The notes under the pieces are model-generated. The model was not told the DNA's origin, did no database searches, and saw nothing but the letters and a program-made list of their open reading frames with translations. The translations under genes and the position numbers were made by a program. From Alkaliflexus imshenetskii DSM 15055 (GTDB taxonomy: Bacteria > Bacteroidota > Bacteroidia > Bacteroidales > Marinilabiliaceae), in the NCBI RefSeq assembly GCF_000517065.1, contig NZ_KI912105.1, forward strand, positions 3,435,725 to 3,499,724: a stretch of 64,000 nucleotides of DNA, read 5' to 3'. Positions 1 to 8,949 of this stretch are shown here, piece after piece (within the stretch, counting starts at the first letter, position 1; each line of letters starts with the position of its first letter).

Positions 1-2
1 TC

Positions 3-803
3 AACAAGATGAATACATCCATCGCCCGTAAAAAAGAGATGAAATGGTTGCTGGATGTGGGTGTGAAGGGTATCAAAGTGGATTTTCTGGGCGGTGACAA
101 GCAGGAAACCATGCGCCTTTACGAAGATGTATTGTCTGATGCCAATGATTATGGATTGATGGTGAATTTCCACGGTGCCACTCTTCCAAGAGGGTGGGAG
201 AGGATGTATCCCAACTTTGTTGGCAGCGAAGCTGTTTTGGCATCCGAAATGCTTGTCTTTAGCCAACACGTGCGTGATAATGAGGCTTTTTATGCCACAC
301 TTCACCCATTCATTCGCAACACTGTTGCCAGCATGGAATTTGGTGGTGTGGTACTTAATAAATATCTGAACAGGGGCAATAGAGAAGGTCAAAAACGGTT
401 AACAACTGATGCTTTTCAGCTTGCTACCGGTATTCTCTTTCAAAATCCGGTGCAATTTTTTGCACTCACGCCTAACAACCTCACCGATGCGCCGTCCTTT
501 GCCATCGATTTTATGCGCAATATACCCACTACCTGGAACGAAACCCGCTATGTGGCCGGTTTGCCGGGTAAGTATAGCGTGATAGCCCGTAGAAATGGTG
601 ATGTGTGGTATGTGGCAGGGGTTAGTGCCGAAAAAACAGCGCAAAAAGTAACACTTGATTTACCCATGTTGGCCGGTCAAACAGTGACACTCTACAACGA
701 CAAAAAAGATGGCTCTTCATTTATGGAATCAACCAGAGTGCCGGCCAATGGACGAATAGTTGTAACTATTCAGCCAGGTGGCGGTTTTGTGATTGTAAAG
801 TAA
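3..803 (+). CDS. Glycoside hydrolase family 97, C-terminal part (5' end outside window)
   Basis: The frame is open to the left edge, so this is the last ~267 residues of a larger enzyme; GH97 proteins are usually 640-750 residues. The visible part holds the end of the TIM barrel, with the GIKVDF strand, the VNFHGATLPRGWER segment and a PNFVGSEAVLASE glutamate motif, followed by a C-terminal beta-sandwich (about the last 80 residues). GH97 enzymes are exported alpha-glucosidases or alpha-galactosidases. The Asp of KVDF sits where retaining (alpha-galactosidase-type) members keep their nucleophile, while SusB-type inverting members do not, so I lean to a retaining enzyme; this is inference from a partial sequence. 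A GH43 gene follows after 38 bp, so both probably belong to one polysaccharide-utilisation transcript. Confidence 0.88.
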   Translation, partial: NKMNTSIARKKEMKWLLDVGVKGIKVDFLGGDKQETMRLYEDVLSDANDYGLMVNFHGATLPRGWERMYPNFVGSEAVLASEMLVFSQHVRDNEAFYATLHPFIRNTVASMEFGGVVLNKYLNRGNREGQKRLTTDAFQLATGILFQNPVQFFALTPNNLTDAPSFAIDFMRNIPTTWNETRYVAGLPGKYSVIARRNGDVWYVAGVSAEKTAQKVTLDLPMLAGQTVTLYNDKKDGSSFMESTRVPANGRIVVTIQPGGGFVIVK

Positions 804-841
804 TTATTGAAAATTAATCAGTTACTTCTAATTTACTACCA

Positions 842-2953
842 ATGAATAAAGTTAAACCCGCGCTAAACAAGGCATGCATGTTTGCACTGTTAATCCTGTT
901 TGCGACACGGTTTGTTTCAGCAGAAGCAGGGGAATCTGCCAAGCAGCAGAAAATCACTCCCATATCCGCCAGGTTTGTTCATCAAGGAGCTGGTAACCCT
1001 TACCTTCCTTTATGGGAGCACTTGCCGGATGGCGAACCGCGCGTTTTTGAAGATCCCGACAATCCCGGAAAATATCGTGCCTATATTATTGGGTCGCACG
1101 ATGTCAGATTCACAAGTTATTGTGGCCCCGATATTAGAATGTGGTCAGCTCCGGTCGAGGATCTTTCCAGTTGGCGCGATGAAGGGCCAATTTTTACCTA
1201 TCATGTAAACGACCAGTGGGACGTGATGTACGCTCCTGATCTTGTGGAGGTGAGGAGAAAAGATGGTACCAAAGAGTATTATCTTTATCCGCACAGTCGT
1301 GGTCGGTACAGAGAGGCCATGGTAGCCAAAGGCAGTCGCCCCGATGGCCCTTTTACAATTATCAACCTTACAGAAGATGGTACGCGCACGCTTCCCGGCA
1401 GCATCGTTGGATTCGACCCGGCAGTGTATGTAGAATATGTGACCGATCCAAACGATCCCGATTTTGAAATCGGTTTCAGAGCTTATGCCTATTGGGGTTT
1501 TCAACGTTCATTTGCGGCACAGCTGGATCAGAACACAATGTACTCATTACGGCCCGGCACCGAAGTTATAGATTACTTCATCCCTTCGAGTTCGAGGTAT
1601 GGCGTGCTCAGAGATCCTGAGGGAACAGTATATCCGCATATTCATCCTGATCAAGATCTGGGCAGCTTTAACTATTTTGAGGCTTCCTCCATTCGTAAGA
1701 TTGGGAACAAGTATGTAACGGTTTTCAGTGGCTACTCAGGTCCTGATTACGGGATGGGCAGCTCAAACTCTACATTGCGTTATGGCTATGGCGACTCCCC
1801 ATTTGGCCCATGGAAAAGTGGCGGTGTTTTGGTCGATTCGCGCGGCCCGGTGCCCAATCAGGATGGTTCAGGGTTAATTGCCACTGGCGGAGGACACAAC
1901 ACGCATGGTAGCATCGAGCAGATAAACGATCAGTGGTATGTGTTCTATCACAGGCCGCCACGTAATTTTGGATATGCTCGTCAGCCAATGGTTGCGCCCA
2001 TTGTTATCGAGTACGATGACATTCCGGTGGCTGAAGGCGGAAAAGTTAAAATCAGAGCTTATGACCCGTTTGCGAAAGATAAGGTGTGGACAGCAAAAGA
2101 CAACCGGGGATATGAATATACCGGAGCTGAAGTGACTTCCGAAGGTTTTCACATTTATGGACTCGATCCTTATCAGTACTATTCTGCCGGATACGCAAGC
2201 TATCTTTCGGATATCAGCCTGCAGCAAGATTCCTGGGATATCTGGGATAACCACATGCCCATCACCAATGTGAAAAATGGAAACATTGTAGGGTATAAAT
2301 ACTTTGGTTTTGGAGGACTTAGCGAAAATAAAAAAGGACTGAAGGCATTTGAAGGCACTAAAAAGAGAAATAAGACAGCTTTTAATCTGTTTCTTACACC
2401 AAAAACTCAGAAGACCTTCAAGGTAAATGTGTGGATGGATGGGCCTTGGGATAATGACGTGTGGAATGGTACTAAAATCGGTGAAATTGTGGTTCCTGCA
2501 AATTCAAAACAGGAAACAATGCAATTCTCAATCAATGTGTCAAAGTTTGTGGACCACCTGGATAAGAAACACGCGATTTATCTTGTGGCTGAAAGTACTG
2601 ATCAAGATGCGCTTTTTGATTTGATTGGGCTGGGTTTCAGTTCCAGAAATAAGAAGATTGTGCGTCCAATTGCACCAACTGTAAGCATTGCTGTCAACGG
2701 ACATGCGGTTGAGGTTCCTTCAACCCCCGTCAGATCTACAAATGCCAACGGTATTGTAGGGTATGATATCTACGAGACTGTGGTTAAAATTCCGGCAGGT
2801 TCAAGTCAAACGCCAGTGGTGACTGCTACAGCGGACAATGAGTCGGTGAAAGTGGTTGTAACACAAGCTGAATCCGCATCGGGAACAGCTACGGTAAAAT
2901 GCGACTTTAACGGAATCGTCAAAACATACAATGTTGTATTTGCAACTGAATAG
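842..2953 (+). CDS. Exported glycoside hydrolase family 43 protein with C-terminal carbohydrate-binding region
   Basis: 703 residues. The N-terminus (residues 1-27) is a signal peptide ending near VSA-EAG. Residues ~55-400 form a five-bladed GH43 propeller: PDGEPRVF with candidate base D63/E65, the GSHD strand (84-87), YAPDLVE with the pKa-modulating D133, and NYFEASSIRK with the candidate acid E280. Residues ~450-640 look like a CBM6/jelly-roll module (KYFGFGGL start, FDLIGLGF end), followed by a short beta-rich tail. GH43 enzymes act on arabinan, xylan or galactan side chains; the GH127 gene in the same locus favours arabinose-containing glycans, but the substrate is not decided by sequence. 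A strong terminator follows the stop. Confidence 0.88.
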   Translation: MNKVKPALNKACMFALLILFATRFVSAEAGESAKQQKITPISARFVHQGAGNPYLPLWEHLPDGEPRVFEDPDNPGKYRAYIIGSHDVRFTSYCGPDIRMWSAPVEDLSSWRDEGPIFTYHVNDQWDVMYAPDLVEVRRKDGTKEYYLYPHSRGRYREAMVAKGSRPDGPFTIINLTEDGTRTLPGSIVGFDPAVYVEYVTDPNDPDFEIGFRAYAYWGFQRSFAAQLDQNTMYSLRPGTEVIDYFIPSSSRYGVLRDPEGTVYPHIHPDQDLGSFNYFEASSIRKIGNKYVTVFSGYSGPDYGMGSSNSTLRYGYGDSPFGPWKSGGVLVDSRGPVPNQDGSGLIATGGGHNTHGSIEQINDQWYVFYHRPPRNFGYARQPMVAPIVIEYDDIPVAEGGKVKIRAYDPFAKDKVWTAKDNRGYEYTGAEVTSEGFHIYGLDPYQYYSAGYASYLSDISLQQDSWDIWDNHMPITNVKNGNIVGYKYFGFGGLSENKKGLKAFEGTKKRNKTAFNLFLTPKTQKTFKVNVWMDGPWDNDVWNGTKIGEIVVPANSKQETMQFSINVSKFVDHLDKKHAIYLVAESTDQDALFDLIGLGFSSRNKKIVRPIAPTVSIAVNGHAVEVPSTPVRSTNANGIVGYDIYETVVKIPAGSSQTPVVTATADNESVKVVVTQAESASGTATVKCDFNGIVKTYNVVFATE

Positions 2954-3010
2954 TTTTTGAACAGCCTGATTGCAATAAGTTGAAAGACTTCTGGATTAGA
3001 AGTACAAACA

Positions 3011-3052
3011 AAAAGAGGGTTTTCATGATTTATGAAAGGCCCTCTTTTTTTT
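3011..3052 (+). terminator. Rho-independent terminator after the GH43 gene
   Basis: An AAAAGAGGG arm pairs with CCCTCTTTT, with the inner TTTCAT/ATGAAA pairing extending the stem, followed by a run of T. It ends the GH97-GH43 transcript, so the DUF1080 gene downstream probably has its own promoter. Confidence 0.8.
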
Positions 3053-3190
3053 GTATAGCCCAGTATGTTTTACTTTATAGATGTACGGATAAACTAATAA
3101 AAAATGATTGCTGCTTTTATCTCGATGTTTTTAGAGTAAACTCTATCCGCAACATAAAAAGGTCGTTTTTTTGCGATTTTACCCGATAAT

Positions 3191-3218
3191 CCTGTTAATA
3201 AGTCGCTTGATTAACAGG
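3191..3218. promoter_or_regulatory. Perfect 9-bp inverted repeat in the DUF1080 upstream region
   Basis: CCTGTTAAT and ATTAACAGG are separated by 10 bases in the 466-base gap 3053-3518 between the terminator and the DUF1080 gene. There is no T-run, so it resembles an operator more than a terminator. The rest of the gap is AT-rich, without a convincing gene; a 69-codon reading frame across the terminator is not credible. Confidence 0.35.
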
Positions 3219-3518
3219 ATAAGTTGCAGAATTATCCATAATTGGAAATATAATAGCTGAAATAGGAAATGGCAGTCAGGCGAAGTGCCTATTTTTATGA
3301 TTTCAAGGCTGAACTGTTTAAAAAGGATTTATCCGGCCTGTAGTTGGGACTGAAATTATGATTAATATCTTTCTGTAGATTTGAATCTTTGCCTGAGTTG
3401 ATGGTGTTTTTTATTCTCTGGTTTTTAGTTTAAAAAAGTTCCAAAGCCATTTCAGTTACCTATTGGTTGTAGTGGTTTATTATTTCTGAGTTGTGTTTTA
3501 GATAATACATTAATTAAC

Positions 3519-4856
3519 ATGATACATACAATGAGAAACGTGCAATTATTACTGATTTTATTGATTTTCAACGTGTCTGTTTCTGCACAGCATAAACGGG
3601 AGTGGAGCTCTCTTTTTAATGGCAGAAATCTAAGCGGCTGGAATCATCTTAACGGGGAGTTGCTCCCTCAAGTTCAGCGGGGAGAATTGATTTTTCCTGC
3701 ATCAACCAAATCCTCTACCGGTAAACTTTTAACCAATAATGAATTCTCAAATTTTATCCTGGAACTTGAGTTAATGGTTGTTGAGAATGCGAATGGTGTT
3801 ATTAGTTTTCAGACACAACCAGATGCAAATCAGGGATATAAGCTAATTATTAACAACGCAGCGAACAATTGGAATGGTAGCGTCTATTGCGAAGCCGGAC
3901 GAGGCTGGCTCTACACCGGCGAGTTGAATCCGATGGCTGCAACTGCCTATAAACCCGGCCAATGGAACCATCTTCGTATTGAGCGTATTGGCAATAACAT
4001 ACGCACCTGGATAAACAATGTTCCTGTTGCTCATGTAATTGATGATAATCATGTTGCCGGATTCATCGCTTTACAAGTTGATAATGATGATGCGACTGAG
4101 CAAAATTCTGGTGAGGTAAGATTTAAAAACATAAGAATAAAAACAGCCAATCTTAAACCGACCGAAACACCCGATATATATGTCGTCAACCTGATTCCGA
4201 ATACGCTCAGCAAATCGGAGGTTGAGCAAGGTTGGAAGCTCCTTTTTGATGGTAAAACTTCTGATGGATGGGTGAACGTTTATAACAATAGCAGTTTCCC
4301 CGAAGAGGGTTGGGTTATTCAGCACGGAATGATAGCTGCTGTACCAGATCGTCCCGATGCCAGGGTGCGTGGGGCATGCATTGTTACCACTGAAAAGTTC
4401 AGAGCATTCGAACTTCAGTTTGAGTTTAATTATGCCGAAGGTGCCAATAGTGGCGTTAAGTATGGACTTGGCAATGGCGGGGTAACAATTGGTCTGGAAT
4501 ATCAGATTCTTGATGACAAGAGACACCCGGATGCAAATGGCGGAACGCTTGGCAACCGTCGCCTGAGTTCATTGTATGATCTGATTCCGGCCGAGAGGCT
4601 TGGTGAACTTACCAATGGACCCAATGAGTGGAACTACGGAAAAGTCATCTTGTTTCCCGATAATCGCGTTGAGCATTGGCTAAATGGAGTGAAAGTGCTT
4701 GAGTATGTGCGTGGTTCAAGCATCTACAATGTATTGGTCGCACATAGCAAGTACAATGAGTTTAAAGGATTTGGACCAATGGAAGCGTCTCCCATTCTGC
4801 TTCAATATCATCAGGATGAGGTGAAATTCAGAAGTATTAAAATCAGAGAGTTATAG
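3519..4856 (+). CDS. Exported protein with two DUF1080 (3-keto-disaccharide hydrolase-like) domains
   Basis: 445 residues with a signal peptide ending at VSVSA-Q. Start is the first ATG; a second ATG four codons in would also give a functional leader. Two LamG/concanavalin-like DUF1080 domains are arranged in tandem: residues ~28-205 opening with SLFNGRNLSGW, and ~235-445 opening with LLFDGKTSDGW and carrying the GANSGVKYG and EYQILDD motifs. DUF1080 proteins are linked to cleavage of 3-keto-glycosides made by Gfo/Idh/MocA-type oxidoreductases. The next gene is exactly such an oxidoreductase, 81 bp downstream. The N-terminal domain lacks the EYQILD motif and may be a binding rather than a catalytic domain (inference). 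Confidence 0.85.
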   Translation: MIHTMRNVQLLLILLIFNVSVSAQHKREWSSLFNGRNLSGWNHLNGELLPQVQRGELIFPASTKSSTGKLLTNNEFSNFILELELMVVENANGVISFQTQPDANQGYKLIINNAANNWNGSVYCEAGRGWLYTGELNPMAATAYKPGQWNHLRIERIGNNIRTWINNVPVAHVIDDNHVAGFIALQVDNDDATEQNSGEVRFKNIRIKTANLKPTETPDIYVVNLIPNTLSKSEVEQGWKLLFDGKTSDGWVNVYNNSSFPEEGWVIQHGMIAAVPDRPDARVRGACIVTTEKFRAFELQFEFNYAEGANSGVKYGLGNGGVTIGLEYQILDDKRHPDANGGTLGNRRLSSLYDLIPAERLGELTNGPNEWNYGKVILFPDNRVEHWLNGVKVLEYVRGSSIYNVLVAHSKYNEFKGFGPMEASPILLQYHQDEVKFRSIKIREL

Positions 4857-4937
4857 GTTCTGCATGGCTCTTATCCAAAAGCGAATAGCCATGAATTAAT
4901 AATGAGTTTTTTTAAGAAGCATTAAATACAAATCAAT

Positions 4938-6356
4938 ATGAGTAGTAATCGTAGAGAGTTTATTCGAAATATATCGATGGGTGCTGCAGGTTTAACCATC
5001 GGCGGTATGCTGGTTGGCTTTAAACCTTCTTTGGCCGGTAAACCCGGTGCAAACGACAGAGTAAATCTGGCGTGTGTAGGAATTGGTAATCAAGGTGCTA
5101 CTGATATTATGGCTCTGTATAATACCGGATTATGTAACATCGTAGCACTTTGTGATACAGACATGGGTGCACGTCATACGGAGCGCATGATGAATCAGTT
5201 TCCCGATGCTGCACGATACAATGATTTCCGAAAGATGTTTGATAAAATGGCCAATCAAATTGATGCCGTATTGATTGCCACTCCGGATCATTCCCATTTT
5301 CCTGTTACAATGCTGGCCATGTCGTTAGGAAAAGCTGTTTTTGTTGAAAAACCGTTGGCACGTACCTTTCAGGAGGTTGAACTTATGATGCAGGCTGCAA
5401 AACGATACAATGTGGTAACTCAAATGGGTAATCAGGGGCATTCTGAGGCCAATTATTTTCAGTTCAAGGCCTGGACTGAAGCTGGCATCATTAAAGATGT
5501 AACTGCAATTACCGCTCATATGAATTCGCCCCGTCGCTGGCATGGATGGGATACCTCCATGACCAACTTTCCAAAAGGAGACCCAATACCTTCAACGCTT
5601 GACTGGGATGGATGGGTTGCTGCTGCCGAAATGCGTGACTTTCACCGTGATTTTGTCAACGGCCAGTGGCGATGTTGGTACGACTTTGGATTGGGTGCTT
5701 TAGGTGATTGGGGTGCACATATTATTGACACAGCACATCGATTTCTTGATTTGGGGCTGCCTTACGAGATTGACCCAATAAAAATTGAAGGTCATAACAG
5801 GCTTTTCTTTCCACAGGCTTCAACCATTGCATTCCGGTTTCCTCAACGAGGCAAGATGCCGGCGTGTGATATAACCTGGTACGATGGGGTTGATAACATT
5901 CCCTCTCTACCCGAAGGTTTTGGAAACGCTGAGCTTGATCCCAATATTCCACCACCAAGCAATGGGGCAATCCAACCCATTAAACTCAATCCGGGCAAGG
6001 AAATATACAGTAAGGACTTGATTTTTGCCGGCGGAACCCATGGCAGTACTTTATCCATTGTTTCTGAGGAGATGGCTAAAGAAATGGAATCTAAACTACC
6101 CGAAGTACCCCAAAGTCCATCTAATCATTATGCCAATTTCCTTAAAGCTGTTAAAGGGGAAGAGGTTGCACGCTCTCCGTTTGAAGTGTCCGGACCATTG
6201 AGTCAGGTGTTTTCGCTTGGCGTTTTGGCTCAGCAACTAAACGTTAAATTGACTTTTGACCGTGATAAAAAACAGATTGTCAATAATGAACTTGCGAATA
6301 AGTTGTTGGTCGGCGCGCCTCCACGAAAGGGCTGGGAAGAGTTTTATAAGTTGTAG
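4938..6356 (+). CDS. Tat-exported Gfo/Idh/MocA family oxidoreductase
   Basis: 472 residues. A twin-arginine leader (RREFIRN, then hydrophobic AAGLTIGGMLVG, residues 5-27) indicates export of a folded protein with bound cofactor. A Rossmann domain follows (NLACVGIGNQGATD, about residues 43-56), with EKPLA (~137-141) carrying the conserved lysine and a C-terminal alpha/beta domain with GDWGAH (~256-261). Members oxidise or reduce sugar hydroxyls with tightly held NAD(P). The preceding DUF1080 gene suggests it makes or uses 3-keto sugars in the periplasm. A homologous pair lies at 43554-45839 in opposite gene order. Substrate unknown. Confidence 0.88.
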   Translation: MSSNRREFIRNISMGAAGLTIGGMLVGFKPSLAGKPGANDRVNLACVGIGNQGATDIMALYNTGLCNIVALCDTDMGARHTERMMNQFPDAARYNDFRKMFDKMANQIDAVLIATPDHSHFPVTMLAMSLGKAVFVEKPLARTFQEVELMMQAAKRYNVVTQMGNQGHSEANYFQFKAWTEAGIIKDVTAITAHMNSPRRWHGWDTSMTNFPKGDPIPSTLDWDGWVAAAEMRDFHRDFVNGQWRCWYDFGLGALGDWGAHIIDTAHRFLDLGLPYEIDPIKIEGHNRLFFPQASTIAFRFPQRGKMPACDITWYDGVDNIPSLPEGFGNAELDPNIPPPSNGAIQPIKLNPGKEIYSKDLIFAGGTHGSTLSIVSEEMAKEMESKLPEVPQSPSNHYANFLKAVKGEEVARSPFEVSGPLSQVFSLGVLAQQLNVKLTFDRDKKQIVNNELANKLLVGAPPRKGWEEFYKL

Positions 6357-6482
6357 ATGATTTATTGATTTGCTTCCTGCATCGCATTGGGGGAAGTTAA
6401 TCTATAGCAGGCGAATACCCTGTTGTATGACTTGGTTATTTTATAAATTTATGGAATTGATTCTAACACTCATGATTATACT

Positions 6483-8864
6483 ATGAAAAAATTAAATCTT
6501 ATTCTGCTGGTTCTCACAGGGCTTTCCTGGTTTGGATGCTCAGAGCCCGGAGTATCTCCAGACCAAAACCCTCAGCTTTTTAGCTTGACTAATGTGCGTC
6601 TGCTTCCCAGTCCCTTTAAACACGCCAGTGAGCTAAATGCTGCCTACGTTATGGCGCATGACCCCGACAGGTTGTTGGCTCCATTTTTAATCGATGCCGG
6701 ACTTGAACCCAAAGCCCCGCGATATGGCAACTGGGAAAATTCCGGACTCGATGGCCATACTGCGGGTCACTACCTCACTTCTCTGGCTTTGATGGTGGCT
6801 TCTCAGGATAACGAAGAGGCTCGCCAAAGGCTCGAATACATGATAAATGAACTCGCGCGCTGCCAGGAAGCCAATGGGAATGGTTACGTGGGTGGCATAC
6901 CTGGCGGCCTGGCCATGTGGCAGGAGATTGCAGCAGGTAACATCCAGGCTGGATTGTTTTCGCTTAATGGAAAATGGGTGCCCTTATACAATATTCATAA
7001 GCTCTTTGCCGGACTGCACGATGCATGGGTGCTTACCAACAACCAACAGGCCTTTGATCTACTTGTGGGGTTAAGCGATTTTTTTGTGGATATGTGCAGC
7101 AACCTCACCAACGAGCAGATGCAGAACATGTTGGTGTCTGAGCATGGTGGAATGAACGAAGTGCTTGCCGATGTGTATCATCTTACTGGCAATGAAAAAT
7201 ACCTCGATCTTGCCAAACGTATGTCGCATGAGACCATTCTGAATCCTTTGCTGAGCAACGAAGATCGTCTTACCGGATTGCATGCAAATACACAAATTCC
7301 CAAAGTTGTAGGTTTTATGCGCATTGCTGAACTTACAGGAAATGAGGCATGGAAAAACGCTTCCGATTTCTTCTGGCGCACGGTGGTTGAGAATCGAAGC
7401 ATTGCCATTGGCGGCAATTCTACCTATGAGCATTTTCATCCGGCCGATAATTTTACCTCGATGATTGAAACGCGCGAAGGGCCTGAGACCTGTAACACCT
7501 ACAACATGATGAAGCTGTCAAAATTGCTCTATCAGAACGGTGGCAGCTTAAAGTATGTGGATTATTATGAGCGGGCACTTTACAACCATATTCTTGGTTC
7601 GCAACATCCCGGTCATGGCGGTTTGGTTTACTTTACTCCTGTGCGTCCGCAGCACTATCGGGTTTACTCCAATCCGGGTCATACTTTCTGGTGCTGTGTG
7701 GGTTCAGGCATCGAAAACCATGCAAAATATGGGGAGTTGATTTATGCGCACGACAATAGTAATCTCTACATTAACCTGTTTATTCCATCAGTTTTAACCT
7801 GGGAGCAAAAGGGATTAACTGTTACCCAAACTACACACTATCCCGAATCGGAAGAGACTTCGGTAACGCTGGAATTGGTTGAGCCATCTGAGTTTACTGT
7901 TTTCATTCGTCATCCAAAATGGAACGATAAAGAACCCATACAGATTAAGGTGAATGGAAAAACAGTGAGAGGCAAAAGTTTGCCCGGAGAGTATTTTGCC
8001 ATCACCCGAAAATGGCGAAATGGTGATCAAATTGATGTAAAATTTGATATGTACACCTATGGCGAACATTTTCCTGACAATTCACCCTATATGGCATTGC
8101 TTCATGGTCCGGTGGTGTTGGCTGCTGCTACCGGCACCGAAAATCTGGACGGCATCATCGCCAACGACAGCCGCATGGGGCACGTGGCTCACGGTGCTCT
8201 CATTTCAAGAGAAGAAGCGCCTGTGATGATTGTTGACAATGCCAATTGGACCAGCCAGATTGTGCCGGTCAGCAATGAGCCTTTAACGTTTGAGTTTCAT
8301 AGATTGCTCCATCCCGAAAGTGCCAACGCATTGAAACTTATTCCTTTTTATCGTTTGCATGATGCCCGGTACATCATCTACTGGGAGGTTTCTTCTTCAG
8401 ACGAGCTAGCCGAAAAGCAGGCTGAGTTGAGACTCAAAGAGCAGGAGGCTATGGCCATAGAGGCCATCACCATCGATCAGATTGATACAGGGCAACAGCA
8501 ACCGGAGTCGGATCACAACATCAACTTTCACAACTCCGAGGCGGGCGTTTTCAGAGATCGCCATTGGCGACATGCCGCTGGTTGGTTCTCTTATGAGCTG
8601 AACGATCCTAAAAGCGAAGCCGCTACTTTAAGGGTTACCTATTCGGGTAGTGACAGAGGTCGTAATTTTGATGTTTTGCTCAACAAGCAGTTGTTGGCCA
8701 CGGTTAATCTTGACGGTTCTCATGGCGATAGATTCGTGGATGTGGACTATGCCATTCCTGCCGAAATAGTTCAAAAAAATGCCAACGGAAAAATGGAGAT
8801 TGTTTTTAAAGCACATGAAAACTCAATCGCAGGAGGCGTCTTTTTTATTCGGTTAATGCGATAG
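6483..8864 (+). CDS. GH127 (DUF1680) beta-L-arabinofuranosidase-like lipoprotein
   Basis: 793 residues with a lipoprotein leader (lipobox LSWFGC, C19). The (alpha/alpha)6-barrel part has GHTAGHYLTSLALM and the family's metal/thiolate site: E335-x-C337 in GPETCNTYNM, and C404-C405 in FWCCVGSG, matching the Glu and three Cys that bind zinc in the characterised bifidobacterial enzyme, where the first Cys of the pair is the nucleophile. C-terminal beta-sandwich domains follow (about 420-610 and 650-793). Expected role: removal of beta-L-arabinofuranose (or a related furanose) at the outer membrane surface or in the periplasm. Last gene of the locus; a terminator lies 30 bp downstream. Confidence 0.9.
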   Translation: MKKLNLILLVLTGLSWFGCSEPGVSPDQNPQLFSLTNVRLLPSPFKHASELNAAYVMAHDPDRLLAPFLIDAGLEPKAPRYGNWENSGLDGHTAGHYLTSLALMVASQDNEEARQRLEYMINELARCQEANGNGYVGGIPGGLAMWQEIAAGNIQAGLFSLNGKWVPLYNIHKLFAGLHDAWVLTNNQQAFDLLVGLSDFFVDMCSNLTNEQMQNMLVSEHGGMNEVLADVYHLTGNEKYLDLAKRMSHETILNPLLSNEDRLTGLHANTQIPKVVGFMRIAELTGNEAWKNASDFFWRTVVENRSIAIGGNSTYEHFHPADNFTSMIETREGPETCNTYNMMKLSKLLYQNGGSLKYVDYYERALYNHILGSQHPGHGGLVYFTPVRPQHYRVYSNPGHTFWCCVGSGIENHAKYGELIYAHDNSNLYINLFIPSVLTWEQKGLTVTQTTHYPESEETSVTLELVEPSEFTVFIRHPKWNDKEPIQIKVNGKTVRGKSLPGEYFAITRKWRNGDQIDVKFDMYTYGEHFPDNSPYMALLHGPVVLAAATGTENLDGIIANDSRMGHVAHGALISREEAPVMIVDNANWTSQIVPVSNEPLTFEFHRLLHPESANALKLIPFYRLHDARYIIYWEVSSSDELAEKQAELRLKEQEAMAIEAITIDQIDTGQQQPESDHNINFHNSEAGVFRDRHWRHAAGWFSYELNDPKSEAATLRVTYSGSDRGRNFDVLLNKQLLATVNLDGSHGDRFVDVDYAIPAEIVQKNANGKMEIVFKAHENSIAGGVFFIRLMR

Positions 8865-8894
8865 GCTTTACAATTTGTATGTCGTAATAATAGT

Positions 8895-8930
8895 GAAGGG
8901 TGACTGCAGCAATGCAATCACCCTTCTGAT
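8895..8930. terminator. Terminator between convergent GH127 and T9SS-cargo genes
   Basis: GAAGGGTGA and TCACCCTTC form a perfect 9-bp stem with a 14-base loop, followed by TGATTTTA. It lies between convergent stop codons and may serve both strands. Confidence 0.75.
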
Positions 8931-8949
8931 TTTATCACCCTGATACGAG

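Noticed and set aside
2980-3189. 69-codon plus-strand frame after the GH43 gene
   Set aside because: It runs through a strong terminator hairpin and has low-quality composition.
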